This document shows, in pieces, positions 24,601 through 34,900 of a stretch of 64,000 nucleotides of DNA. The DNA comes from Nectonema munidae (taxonomy: Eukaryota > Nematomorpha > Nectonematoida > Nectonematidae). The position numbers and the translations under genes are program-made. The notes under the pieces were generated by a model, which worked only from the letters and a program-made list of their open reading frames with translations, made no database searches and was not told the DNA's origin. Location: contig JAUIRK010001057.1 in the NCBI GenBank assembly GCA_030549495.1, positions 1,056,501-1,120,500 of the forward strand, given 5' to 3'. How positions within the stretch are numbered: the stretch's first letter is position 1; each line of letters begins with the position of its first letter.

Positions 24601-27600
24601 ACATGATACACTCAATTAAAATTTTTTTTTAACTATATTCATTAATTTTTACAGATTTATTGGTTCAAAAAATCATAATAATAAATATTTTTTATTCTAT
24701 AACGGGTTAATATAAAACAAAATTCTTACAAAAGAATTATATATCAGTTTTTAGTAGCAATTTCTATTGTTCTTTATAGCCTTGATCTATATATTCATAA
24801 CAAAAATATCTTAATTTAAATGGGAAAGTATAGTAGCTTGAATGAATTTATTATTATCTAAGATCTTAGTGTAATCGCGGTCATAATCTTCACTACATAT
24901 GTTTCCATCTTTATTCACTTGTGAGAGATTTGGGACGAAGACAGTTGATAATTAAAGTTAAGTATGGAGAAGAACTGAAGCAAGTGCAAAGTTTCAAGTA
25001 CCTGGGATGTCACATTGCCGATAGAGGATATTGTGAAAAGTGGTGCAGGTTGATTGCCAGCTGGATTAGGTGAATAAAGGGCCAAAGCTCATGGTCCGAC
25101 CTCCAATTCAGGCTGATGGTCTAGGCAGCGAAAGAGACAGGAAGAGGGTGATAATCAAAAGACTTTTCACACTTTTATTCTGATTTTGTGTCGTAGAACT
25201 TAATTAAACTAAGAGAAAATTCCATGCTTGGTTGGGAGTACTTTATTGTCAGTATTGGTATATCTATCTGCTACCATTTTTAATTCAACTTCTTTTTTAT
25301 GGGTGAAAGCTTAGAACGATAACGCGCCGTAGTGTGAATTTTGTTAATCTGTCGAATTTATCTAAATTTTCTCTTGAAGTAATTGAGGTATATGAATTAG
25401 AGAGGCCGGTAAAAAAATATGAATGAAGCAGCAACAACTTTGTAATAATAAGTTTAAATGGTTGAAAGAGTACAGGAAAGATGGTTCAGAATAAATCTGT
25501 ATGCGCACTAGAATACTGCAAGAACAGAAATTTTTCGCCGATACCCGCCTTATAACGTATTGGGGCCTGTGCACACCCTCAAAAAATGTATGCGGGTACT
25601 CGTTAAAACCCCCGATAATTTTTACGCGCGCAATTTATCAAAGATATCAAAATTCACAATTAATATTAATTTCAATTTTTTGTTAATAATAATAGAATAA
25701 CACTGCGATGTGTGCATGTCAAATTTGGGTCATTCACTCAGTGCTTGAAATTTAATTAAATCTAAAATTTTAACAGAAATAAAAATATAAAAGTAGATAT
25801 AATTTATTTTTTTAATATCATTTCTTCTTAATTCTCCATTTATCAATGAATATCGTTCACAAGAGAAGGTTTGAAGAATTGCTATCCTTCGTTTACTATT
25901 TGATCAGCTAGTGCTACACTAAAATTCCCCAACTCGCTACACCTGTAGCCATGAAGCAAAAACCTTTTTAACGAATTGGGCGTTTAAGACTAAATTTAAA
26001 AGTGTATCACGAGTTACTCTATAATCCCGTACATAATTTATTCTACTAGTCTAACTAAGCCTTCAACGTATACCCTATAGCAATGCTAATTGGAATAAAG
26101 CAAATCAGATAAGATAAGGAAGGTGAACCCATTTTCCTCTAAAAGTACTCACAATGTTAAGGTTTTAGGAAGTTTGGTTTTTTTTTCCCACTGCAAAAAG
26201 AGAGGGGAAGGGGAAGTGCACCCCCCCCACCCCAACCACACCCCAACCATCTTATTCTTCTCTTACTTTAATTTTTTTTTTTATATTCTTTTTTTTTTTT
26301 GGTGGTTTGGGGGTTTTTTTTTTTTTTTTTGTGTTTTTTTTAATTAATAAAGGGGGGGAAGAGCCCCTCCCCCCCCCCCAACAAAAAAACATTCTTCTTT
26401 TTTTTTTTTTTTTTTATTTTTTTAATTTTTTAATTAAATAAAAAAAAAGGAAAAAGAAGAGCATTTAGTTCATGAAATCGATAGACAGAGAAAGACGTAT
26501 GTGCTTATGTTTTAATGCGATTAGAAGGTATATGAAGAAGAGAAGTCAAAAATATCAAAATGGAATTTTTTAAAAATATTCAATAGTGATGAAAAGTACT
26601 TTAAACAATGGATATTTTTTCGTGTAGTAGTCGCTGTTATTTTCCATTCAGAGCTAATATGTAGTATTCACGACTCATGGATACCGGTAAATTTTTAGGA
26701 CACTTGTTTTTTAGTCTTGTGCTCAACACAACAAAGCTCTTTCGCTTGATTCAAATGAATGTACAGTGAAAGCTTTATTAACAGACCACTCCAAAAAACG
26801 ATAAAAAGTGGGTCTTTGGGAACAAGTTATCTCTTAACCCTTTCAGGCACAATGGGACACAAGTGTTCCGTGAAATAAAATTGTAGGCTTAAGTTATATA
26901 AAAATTCATTGAAAAAGGAAGCATCCGATAAATTTTAGAAAACCTATGCCTGAAACAGTCAGTCAAGATCAAATGAGCTCAACTAGGATTAATTTGGAAA
27001 AATTGAAACTGGTCGCTATAGACAGATGATCGTTTAATTAATAACCCATTTAAGACCAAGCAAAGCAGACGATATCTAAAAAAACGCAGACGATTTATAT
27101 TCAAAGTCATTGAAAAAAACAGACGAAGATGAAATTACTTATGTTCCAAAATAGGAACATTGGTCGTAAATAGAGGTGGTCGGTGAAGCAGGCTTCACTG
27201 TAGTTAAAAGTGAATAAGGACAAATTTTGCATTTCAAATAATTTAAAGGATTTTTTAACATTGCGTTTTTTGGAAACCGTTTTATGAGTCAGCTTTTTAA
27301 TAAATACTTTGATATTTTGTTCTATAAGTCCATTTTTTGTATAAAAAAATACCGTTTTCAAACGTGTCTTAAGATTAAGGGTCTAAATTACTTACTCAAA
27401 GCCTTAAATAATTTGATCGCGCTGCTATTCTTAAATGTTTTATATGAAATTACTTGCTGTCGTCTACGCTCTCTGGGATCGACTAGGTAAAATAAATTTT
27501 TATGCATTAACTTTTTTAAGACAAAATTTTGAAGACACAGCGTCTACTTCTTTTCAATGGAATTATAAATAATGAAAGCATGCGATATTCATTTATTGAA

Positions 27601-30600
27601 TATTTATTTAATATCGGTTCCGCAAAATATATATTATTATTATTACATTACACGTATCACTCTTTATTGGTTTAAATTATTTTTCTGATGTAAAAAATTT
27701 CAACATAACTACTTTTTTATATAAAATTTTTACTATTATTATAGTAATCATTATATTTTATAATACAAATGAGAAAATTTGCCATAGTTATTTATTTTAC
27801 AAATTTTGATCGATCTCAATAAGTGTAAATAGTTTTTAATTTTCTCAAAATTTTGGCAATAAAACTAAAATATGCCAATACATTAAAATTTTTTATAACC
27901 TTAACTTATACATTTGTATGATTTATCCTTGTTTTGTTTTATTTTCATATCTCTTGTATTTTTTTTACAAATATAACGTATTTGTATGCAATTAGTTTTT
28001 AGCTGAGATATTAGATTTCATCATATGGCTGCGGTAAAGTTCCACAAATGTGCCGCTGTCTAAAAAATTTGAGAACCACTGTTTTAAACCGTTTGCAGTA
28101 TTTTTCAAGAATAAGAAGTACACTTCTTATCACTTTATTCTTGAAAAAGACCGCAACTTTCGCAAATTTAAGTCTTTCCTGTCTTTCGTTAGTATAAACA
28201 AACTTTAGATGGGAAGCTCTCCCTCCTCTGGGCACGCCACTGGTATAACTCGCGTATCAAGCGAACTGAGATCGGGAATATAAAATGATGGAATTTATAC
28301 AGTTGTATATCTTTTTTCCAAAAAAAACTAGATTAGATAAGATTCAAAAATGAGGAGATTCTGATGTAATCAGCCTTTCATAAAAGAAACTGGCAAGTTG
28401 TTAGCTTATATTTTTATATTGAAAAATAAATGAGATATGATTATTATTATAAATGCTAAAAGATAGAATTTCCCCACGTTTTTGTGCGAAGTTGAAAGAT
28501 GCCAAGCTTTAACCGTTGCGCGCGCATTCTTTTTCGATGTATTGAAAACTTTGGTGAAGGAAATAAGAATTTTTCTTCTGTCGTTATAAACAAGTTTATG
28601 CTATGATTCTTCTTTAATTTTTCTTTTATATAGAATATCTTTGCAACAAAATTTTTATTTAGTTATAAAATTTTTAATGTATTGCTAATTTTAATATAAA
28701 CGACAACATTTTTAGTCCTAGTGCTCTTCGTCTTTATTGATTATTATTAGTTTATCAATTCTCATACCAAGGACTTATATGTTTTAAATTTTTTGCGTTT
28801 ATAGCCCTGATACTAACACTTATTCTTATTTCTACAGAAACTTTTGTAAAATGTCTTTCTCCATAATGAAATAGCTATACCGCTGTTTTTGAGATTTTAG
28901 TATTTCAGTGTATGAGTGTCTATAATGTCAATATGTATCAGGGGCGCACATCCGCGGTGGCGAGGGGTGGGTCCACCAATAATTTTTAAATGTTATATCT
29001 TTATTATATCATTAAAAGACTTATTTGGGTTGTGAGTAGACCCTCCGTATTACTTTGCTTGTTTTACGGTTGATTTTCAGATATAAATTCTTTAAAAATA
29101 TATTTAGTTTGTCAAGAAACGATATGTAAATGTATGTATGTACGATTGCAGTAATAGTAAACCTAACCTCAACGCTAGCTCTAATACTAACACTAATGCT
29201 AATTCTAAACTAGTCCCAACCCCAAAAATAGGTTTCCAAAATTTTACACATTAAGGCCCATTTAGAAATTGATTTGTCAACTTTTATGCAAATTGAGGTT
29301 TGAATAGTCAAAATCAGCGGAAGAGTGAATGAAATATGGAATAGCGCATTAAACATCAACGCTGTATATCTTTTTAGGGCTGTGAGTAAAGAAGATGGCA
29401 AGAAATTGGCAAACGAATGGAAAGTCGTGTTTCACGAATCTTCCGCACGAGAAAATCAAGTAAGCGTCATTTTTCAAAATCAGCCATTTTCGCTACTAAT
29501 GCCACTTTCACTTGATAATACACGTGCATAACACTCAAAGGAGTTCATTTTCTATGAAAAATCTAATCCATTGAAAAAGATCGGCACATGAAAATATTTG
29601 TGTCATGTTTTTGGAAAAGAGTGCGTCTTCTAAACAGTATTAAACCGGCCAAACCCATCAAATTCAGAGAAAAAAGAGTCTCTTTAAAGCTTTTTTTTGC
29701 AAAATTTATTTTGTTTCCAATCCTTTAAAATAGAAAATATTTGTTTCCTTACTGAACTATTATGTTCCCATATCAGAACTTTTTATAGGTTATACTGGCC
29801 GTCAGACGGAGCCTTCCCAATTGAGGCTAGCAATGCATTTTCTCAATTGAGTTTTCAAAAGATTTTTGCATGTGAGAAAAAAGAATATAAAATGTGTTAA
29901 TTAGATAAAATAGTATTGTGTTGTTTCTTTAAAAATTAAGTCATGTAAAAGACTCCTAGTCCCGATATGAGAATCCCAAGCAGAAATGTCTGATTAAAAC
30001 ACTGCATATGGCAATTTTGCAAGTATTGATGCAAAACAGAACAACAAAATTAAAAATCATCTATTTATTATTTATTTCAAATTTAAAAAATGATGTCAAA
30101 AAACCTCAATTATTTTTTTTGACACATTTCAAAACGTTTAACGCCTGAAAGCCTTACTTAACATTTTGTAGACATTATTCGTGTAATTTTTGGACATATT
30201 TTGCATCTACTTCAGTTAATTATTTTTAATGCCCAATATTTTTCCTCCTTTTTGTTTTTTTTCCAGAAATTGAGTTTTTCGTAACCAAAGAGTGCAATTT
30301 CGTCTAAAGTCCAAGTTTGATATTTTTCTTTTAGAAGTGAGTTACAACGAAGTATCCAAAGCATGTGCGAACAAAGGCACATACCAATAAAGGCAATAGA
30401 ATTATTGTGCTATATCACGAGTTACAAATGTGGTCCGTACCTATCAATTATGGCCATTAGCATTATTCATTGGGTCCTTTGAGGGTCTATGTTTAAGCTT
30501 GTTGTTAAAATTTTGCACTATCTCAACCGGGTAGAAACTGTGTTCATCTATGCAAATCCTATTTTGACAAAACAAATAAATCATTTGCGTATTTTAGATA

Positions 30601-31536
30601 TTTGATTGAAAATTCAAAGTGTCTTTTTTATTAGTTATGAATGAGGCGTGCATAAATCTTGTGGTAAATAAACAATTCAATTAACTTTTTTCTCACTTGG
30701 GATTTTAAATGTTCTTTTTGAAGACAATAGGATTAGACTTGAATCAGAACAATTAACACCTATTTCTATCAAAAATATTATTTTTTCCATTCACATTTAA
30801 ATATATATCTTCATTTTCACCATTCAAAACATCAGGAGACAAGCTAGTAAAATCTTTTATTTTATCAATCCTACTAATATTCAATATAGAAATTTTTTAT
30901 TAAAAAAAAGAACTTTAATTGAAAAATGACGAACTTAACCTGAATTAATTATTTTTTTCCAAAATTGTATTTTATTTTAATCAAGTAATAAATATCTTAT
31001 AAAAGTTACTGAAATGTTTAATGAAAGAAAAAAATTGTTGTGGTTTAGTTAAATTAACTACTACCACACAAGGGCGTTCGCAGTAGGGGGCAGGGGGGCT
31101 TTGTTGGAACAAAAATTGAATTCGTCGAGGATTTTTGCCAAACTTATCAATCACCTTGTTTTTTTAATTCTCTACGCTGGCTATTTATTTTATTACGATC
31201 GACACTAAGCATACAAAGGCTGGAAAGACGTTCATCGCTCAAGAGTTAGTTTCTATACACTAGGAAAATTTTTGCCATTTCGTTTTTTTCTACGAACGCC
31301 ACTGCTACCATATGTAACTCTAATAAACGTGGACTTTTTGGATATTATTGAGGCATTACTCTATCATGACAGTTGGTGCCTAGAGCAATCTTTCTATGTT
31401 TGTTTTATTTCTTGAATGATGTGTCAATAATTTTTTTTGCCCATAGAGTGTTTCCGATATCTTCACAACAATTTTGTTTGAAATTGATAAAGCGAGTGGC
31501 AGATATTCCGAAAAGAAAAGTTGTTTGGTTATGTAG
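15603..31536 (+). CDS. Rheb: RHEB small GTPase (whole gene, 8 exons)
   Basis: Ras-family GTPase that, when GTP-bound on lysosomal membranes, activates TORC1 and is switched off by the TSC1/TSC2 complex. Exons: 15603-15651, 21693-21764, 22333-22400, 22452-22534, 22585-22641, 24520-24567, 29378-29459, 31447-31536; every junction is GT-AG and in frame, giving 182 aa (human RHEB has 184). The P-loop is GYRSVGKSS, with the Arg at the position of Ras Gly12 that marks RHEB. The effector loop is YDPTIENTFTK, G3 is DTAGQ, G4 is NKID, G5 is ESSARE, and the C terminus is the CaaX box CLVM, predicting farnesylation. Four exons lie within 22,333-24,567; the first intron (6 kb) and the last two (4.8 and 2 kb) are loaded with transposons. 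No breaks were seen; identity is essentially certain. Confidence 0.95.
16730..19103 (+). mobile_element. hAT transposon (ZBED5/Charlie-like) in RHEB intron 1
   Basis: A 2,374-bp element flanked by a perfect 8-bp duplication ATTTAAAC (16,722-16,729 and 19,104-19,111), the hAT signature. The terminal inverted repeats are CAGAGGTCTTCAAAGT and, on the other side, CAGTGTTCTCCAAACTTT. It lies in the same orientation as RHEB and carries a decayed transposase. Confidence 0.9.
17063..18821 (+). pseudogene. hAT transposase, broken into several frames
   Basis: Starts MYKWLLNKRK and has a zinc-finger region (MCVVCSEQ... then LKTHLETKHPS in a shifted frame), as in ZBED5-like hAT proteins. The middle shows TDIRWLSKGRALRRL and the end shows the hAT dimerisation block YLCENAFSALTYLKTKNRV. 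A stop directly after the zinc-knuckle cysteines (17,285), another at 17,578, frame changes before 17,854, a stop at 18,292 and a shifted segment to 18,438 show it cannot make one protein. Overall order and length match an intact family member of about 600 aa. Confidence 0.8.
19112..20039 (+). other. RHEB intron 1, no gene seen
   Basis: AT-rich intron sequence. A GC-rich block at 19,255-19,310 (GGGGGCAGCCCCCGGAGCCCC) looks like a transposon end. Nothing else is recognisable. Confidence 0.4.
20040..20335 (-). pseudogene. hAT transposase C-terminal remnant
   Basis: Read on the - strand: an acidic stretch, then QWWLNKNGCLKRVDEIV and LSLSATQVTVE followed by TFLAIV. This matches the hAT C-terminal pattern WW-x(n)-P-x-L-x(n)-ATQ-x-x-x-ER-x-FS. 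The Arg after Glu is replaced by a stop, and another stop lies before the WW segment. It lies in RHEB intron 1, antisense to the gene. Confidence 0.6.
21317..21606. mobile_element. decayed hAT-type MITE (GTCGGAGTC family)
   Basis: Starts CAGGGTTGCTGAGCCAGAG and ends near TTGCCACCCTCC. It shares the repeated GAGTCGGA/GAGTCAAAGTCGGA blocks of the copy at 5,204-5,709. It lies in RHEB intron 1 about 90 bp before exon 2. Confidence 0.45.
21693..21764 (+). CDS. Rheb: RHEB exon 2
   Basis: Encodes the rest of the P-loop (GKSS) and LTIQYVDGQFVDSYDPTIEN with the next Thr split. This is switch I and the effector region that contacts TORC1. Acceptor TTGTAATAG, donor GTATGT. Confidence 0.95.
21860..21945 (-). 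repeat. dispersed repeat shared with 61,311-61,412
   Basis: On the - strand it reads AAGCTAGGCATTAGTAAATT and continues with AGTTGGCGAACAG and TTGCAAGTTTGGTGAA. The same order, with small differences, occurs on the + strand at 61,311-61,412. It abuts the next TTAA MITE. Family unknown. Confidence 0.5.
21946..22077. mobile_element. TTAA-type MITE, copy 2
   Basis: A 132-bp palindromic element bounded by TTAA on both sides. It opens TTAACCGGTTATAGACC and closes GGCCGTTAACGGGTTAA, with an inner GTCGACATATGTCGA palindrome. It lies in RHEB intron 2, 255 bp before exon 3. Confidence 0.75.
22333..22400 (+). CDS. Rheb: RHEB exon 3
   Basis: Encodes TFTKKISFRGNDFDIQ then LVDTAGQ: the end of switch I and the G3 motif DTAGQ, whose Asp coordinates magnesium through water. 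Acceptor CAAG, donor GTACAC. The intron after it is 51 bp. Confidence 0.93.
22452..22534 (+). CDS. Rheb: RHEB exon 4
   Basis: Encodes DEYSIMPQSYFIDVHGY then ILVYSVTSKKS: switch II with DEYS replacing the Ras EEYS, as in RHEB, and the following beta strand. Donor GTGAGT; the next intron is 50 bp. Confidence 0.94.
22585..22641 (+). CDS. Rheb: RHEB exon 5
   Basis: Encodes FDVVKLIHEKVIEMSSKS with a split Ser before and a split Gln after. Equivalent to the helix 3 region (FEVIKVIHGKLLDM in vertebrates). Donor GTATGT immediately after CA keeps frame with exon 6. Confidence 0.92.
24520..24567 (+). CDS. Rheb: RHEB exon 6
   Basis: Encodes VPIVLVGNKIDLHND plus a split Arg: the G4 guanine-specificity motif, NKID (NKKD in most relatives). 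Acceptor ACATTTTAG, donor GTTATC. At 48 bp it is the shortest exon. Confidence 0.93.
24921..25140 (+). pseudogene. LINE reverse transcriptase fragment
   Basis: The frame from 24,927 reads DLGRRQLIIKVKYGEELKQ, then VQSFKYLGCHIADRG. The FKYLG motif is the conserved block at the palm/thumb boundary of non-LTR retrotransposon reverse transcriptases. A stop follows at about 25,072 and similarity fades. It lies in RHEB intron 6. Confidence 0.65.
26195..26440. repeat. low-complexity homopolymer patch
   Basis: A 245-bp stretch of alternating runs of C, T, G and A, including very long T runs. It may be expanded simple repeat or partly an assembly or sequencing artefact. Confidence 0.7.
26834..26960. 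mobile_element. TTAA-type MITE, subfamily C
   Basis: Starts TTAACCCTTTCAGGCAC and ends with the inverted CCTGAAACAGTC-like sequence, with an inner GGGACACAAGTGTTCC near-palindrome. The same plan is seen at 60,196-60,325. It lies in RHEB intron 6. Confidence 0.55.
27041..27175. mobile_element. TTAA-type MITE, subfamily B
   Basis: The start TAACCCATTTAAGACC, the inner GCAGACGATATCTAAA, TTCAAAGTCATTGAA and the near-palindrome TGTTCCAAAATAGGAACA match the copy at 63,765-63,901 in inverted order. The right end is mutated. Confidence 0.65.
28030..28245. mobile_element. remnants of two transposon ends
   Basis: TTTGAGAACCACTG at 28,067-28,081 is a typical hAT right end. GGGCACGCCACTGG at about 28,228-28,242 is a typical inverted end of another DNA element (reverse complement CCAGTGGCGTGCCC). 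Partners were not found. In RHEB intron 6. Confidence 0.4.
28940..29065. repeat. dispersed repeat copy
   Basis: CAGGGGCGCACATCC plus a G-rich stretch, ending in the inverse of the block GTAAAACAAGTAAAGTAATA found at 4,017 and 9,643. Probably a short DNA element. Confidence 0.45.
29378..29459 (+). CDS. Rheb: RHEB exon 7
   Basis: Encodes a split Arg, then AVSKEDGKKLANEWKVVF and HESSARENQ. ESSARE is the G5 motif (ETSAKE in vertebrates). Acceptor TTTTTAG, donor GTAAGC, phase 0. Confidence 0.95.
31072..31305. mobile_element. short element with inverted ends in RHEB intron 7
   Basis: Left AAGGGCGTTCGCAGTAGG and right CTACGAACGCCACTG are imperfect inverted repeats of the CAGTGGCGT type. It is about 230 bp, non-coding, 140 bp before exon 8. 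Confidence 0.45.
31447..31536 (+). CDS. Rheb: RHEB exon 8 with CaaX box
   Basis: Encodes SVSDIFTTILFEIDKASGR, then a basic tail ending SCLVM and a TAG stop. The C-terminal CLVM is a CaaX motif with Met last, which favours farnesyltransferase. Acceptor TTTGCCCATAG. Confidence 0.93.
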   Translation, partial: SVSDIFTTILFEIDKASGRYSEKKSCLVM

Positions 31537-31603
31537 GTTTTTACTTTCTTCCATTCTCATATACATCCTAGTTGAATTATTTATAGATGTATAAACTTTT
31601 TAA

Positions 31604-31609
31604 AATAAA
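31604..31609 (+). terminator. RHEB poly(A) signal
   Basis: AATAAA 68 bases after the RHEB stop codon, the first such signal downstream on this strand. Confidence 0.5.
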
Positions 31610-32829
31610 ATTTATCTTTTTAATTCTTTATCTTTGATATCTCCAAGACGTTTCTTCTTTTACCTTTTGATTCTATTTCTATAATCATTTGAATTTCATT
31701 TGTATTTAACATGAATCAAAGTTTACTATAATGCGATTAACCATTAGGTGTAACATTTTCGCTAATATTTAGTTTCTAGCAGCAAACTATTTTTCTTATG
31801 AACTTCTAATATTTTTATGCATTTTTTCTACAGTTTTTAAAGGGGCCAGGACTATAAAAAACGTGTATAAGAGTTTCAAAAGGGCAAAATAAATCCCAGA
31901 AGGGAAAGCTTCTTGTACCCCTCTTATCAAAGGGCCTGGTTACAGTAATTAATAGGGATAACGTTTTAAAGTATAGAGTTTTTATATAGTTATGTGATAT
32001 AAATAATATTTGCCCTAGTGAAAAGTATATGGGCTCTTGTTCAAATTACTGGTTACATTACCGCCTCTGATCGATTATAGCTGAAATTTGCATTATTATT
32101 ATATCAAAGAAGTTGACATTAATAAAAAATAGATTTTAAATATTCATTATAAGACTTAACCTTAAAATAAGAAAATTAATATCGAAAATCTACTCACAAG
32201 ACAAAATTCTTTTAAATGCTAATTGAGAAAATTAAAAATTATTATTAGTGGGGGGGGGGGGGCGAAAGGCTTTTTCGCCCCCTTGAAATCACAGTTTTCT
32301 AACCCACTAATCATCAATATTTCAAATATTTTTGGAAATAGTAAATATATTTATTGTTAAATAGAATATAAATATAATTAGCAACAATATAGTAGTTAAT
32401 ACTTCATCCTAAAAATAATTTATTAATAATAATAATTTAAAACATAAAATTAATCAATAAAAGAGCAAGTTTTAAAAGTATTATTATGCGATATAATTTG
32501 TGGGATGTTTCTACCGAATAAAAGTAATAAAAAGAGTGCAATGGATATTTGCGTCAACACTTATTAAATTCAATTTATAAAAATATTTTCTGTCTATTAT
32601 AAAAAGTGGCTGTAATAACCTATGCTGATAAAATCGAATAAAACGTCTATAAATAATTTAAGGTATTTTCGTCAGATTGAATGAGTGTGGTTGTCGATTT
32701 TTCTTCACTATGAACGACATTCCTAGTTTCGCTTCCATTATGCAGTGAAGTATCTTCGTTGTCCTCTTTTTCCACTTCCTAATAATAATAAGAATAATAA
32801 TATTTAGTTTTACCTTCTGGTTTAGTCGG

Positions 32830-33216
32830 TTTCACAACTATGAATAAACATTTGTTCAATTTTGTGTTTCCAATTTTCCCTATTTCGCTCGTCGCCTATT
32901 TTTAATTTCTCTTTCCAGGTTATTTTTGGTCTACCCTTCGCCAATTTTTTAGCCTTTGCTCTTCTAAAATATTAATTATTTCATTCACTTGACATAAATT
33001 TCTTATTTTCTCATTACTTATTCTAGATTTTAAACTAAAATTAGACATAATTGCGAGCATTCTCATTTCTGTTGTACTTAGTCTACTTTTCTCAGCTTCT
33101 TTCAATGCCCAACTTTGGCCACTATATACTATGCCTGATCTAATACAACTTTTATATACATTACCTCTTAATTTAAAAAAAGTTTTTCTAGGTGAAAGGA
33201 AAATGGAGTAGGGCAT
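32830..33216 (-). pseudogene. LINE reverse transcriptase 3' fragment
   Basis: Read on the - strand: LRGNVYKSCIRSGIVYSGQS, WALKEAEKSRLSTTEMRML, RISNEKIRNL and LKNWRRV, then in a shifted frame PKITWKEKLKIGDERNRENW. This is the thumb and C-terminal region of a non-LTR retrotransposon polyprotein (usual pattern LY-x-S-x-V-R-x-x-LYG-x-E-x-WA, then RG-R-P-x-x-TW). A stop and frame change before the PK motif make it a dead copy. It lies between RHEB and EVI5. Confidence 0.75.
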
Positions 33217-33311
33217 TAACTGTTCAACAAAATTTTTTTTAAACTACAAAAGTGAAACTCTGAGTGTCCATTTTTTGGATTCCCACGTGTCGTTTTTTCA
33301 AAAAATCTATC

Positions 33312-33450
33312 TGATGTAAGCGATGAACATGGGGAAAGATTTCACAAAAATTGAAAACTGCTACAAAGGAAAATCGAGCCGGAATATGCTGGCTGACTAT
33401 TGTTGGACATTGTATAGAGAAGAAAAAGAAAATATTCAAAGAAAAAAACA
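33312..33450 (+). pseudogene. fragment of the unclassified element protein seen at 45,440
   Basis: DVSDEHGERFHKN followed by pieces matching ADYCWTLYREEKEN across frames. The same SDEHGERFHQDI signature ends the longer copy at 45,440-47,108. Broken. Confidence 0.6.
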
Positions 33451-33569
33451 TAATTTTTTTTTCATACTCTTATTTGTACATGTATTGTGATTTTATATAT
33501 ATACACATAATAGGTACATATATTTACGAAAACGTAAATAACAAAAAATATGAGGCATTTTGAATATAA

Positions 33570-33665
33570 AGAGATTACTTTTTAGAAAAGAACAGTTTAA
33601 GACTATTAGAAAATAATATGAGATTACTTTTTAGAAAAGAACAGTTTAGGACTATTAGAAAATAA
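33570..33665. repeat. two-copy tandem repeat (48 bp)
   Basis: A 48-bp unit starting GAGATTACTTTTTAGAAAAG occurs twice in a row with a single base difference (TTTAAGAC versus TTTAGGAC), indicating a recent duplication. Confidence 0.85.
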
Positions 33666-34164
33666 TGTTTTAGCGTGTAGCAAAAATTTGTTGAACAGTG
33701 AATTATTGATGTTTATTTAATTTTAGCAAAAGGCAAATAAACACTTTATACAGTGTTTAGAGCAGTCGTTTCGCCTAACCTTAGAAGGACGGAGTAGGGC
33801 TTTTTTTGGCTAGTAAATATTTAAAATATTTTTTTCTGATAGAAAAATATAGCTAGTCGATATGCTAACTTGGTGGTATTTTTTTTTAATGGGTTTTAAA
33901 GATAAAAAGAAATATAAAATTTTCACCACATAAAAAAATATTTATAGTAATTTATACGAAATTTAAATTTAACGCCATCTAAAATTAATGTTTTTATGAA
34001 AAACTTAAGTTGTAACCTTAAACAAGTTATAAAAATATAAATTTGAAGTGGATTTCAAATTTCGAATTTTTTCTGAGGATTATTTTTGAAACACATGACG
34101 TTCGAAAATCATGTTTCTATTATTTCCTTCGCTTTGGGTATTATAGCAAGTCTTTCATTATTAG

Positions 34165-34440
34165 CTAATAACAAAACAAACAAGCGTACGACTATTTAGT
34201 TTTGTGAAAAAAACTATATTCTTCAATATTCAAAACTTTGTTTTCCATAGTGCAAAATATTATATATAAAAAATTAAAAAGAAGAACTATAATATTTTTT
34301 TTATTTAAAAAGAAAAAAGAAGTAACAAAACAAACAAACGTATGATTATGTAGTTTTGTGAAAAAATTATATTGATCACTATTCAAAACTTTGTTTTTAT
34401 AAATTTATTTTTCTACAGTGCAAAATATTTTATAAAAAGA
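34165..34440. repeat. imperfect ~135-bp direct duplication
   Basis: AACAAAACAAACAAGCGTACG onward is repeated at about 34,326 as AACAAAACAAACAAACGTATG onward, including TTCAAAACTTTGTTTT and AGTGCAAAATATT. It lies in the 5' non-coding part of piggyBac element 1. Confidence 0.75.
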
Positions 34441-34900
34441 TTAAAAAAATTAGATAAGCTTTTTAGATCGATTTGTTGAACAGCGCATGGTTGCGTACTT
34501 GAATAAAAAAATGAAGAGAATGTACTCTTTATTGAATTTGTGTCATGGTATTATCTGGGTAATAAAAGACACATCATACAACGCAGAAATAAATCAAAAT
34601 ATGATTTCAAACACAAAGTACTCTTACTTGATATTGATTTTTTATCGAGAATACGCATGCGGCTAGAGTGACCTCAATTGTTCCATTGACTACACGATCC
34701 ATATATAATTGTCTACGCATTTGTTATCTTTTTTCTCACCACATTTGGTAAATAATTCCTTGGCATGAATGAATAGTTAAGAAATCGCGTATAGATTACA
34801 CAAAACTCTCTCTCTTGCTTTATTTGTGTATGTGTAATAATTCTTCCATTTCTTGACAAGCTTCATTTGGATTTCCTAAGTTACTTCGCAAAATTTTATT

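Noticed and set aside
33570-34440. Direct repeats considered as a CRISPR array
   Set aside because: Only two copies each, adjacent with no regular spacers, in animal DNA.
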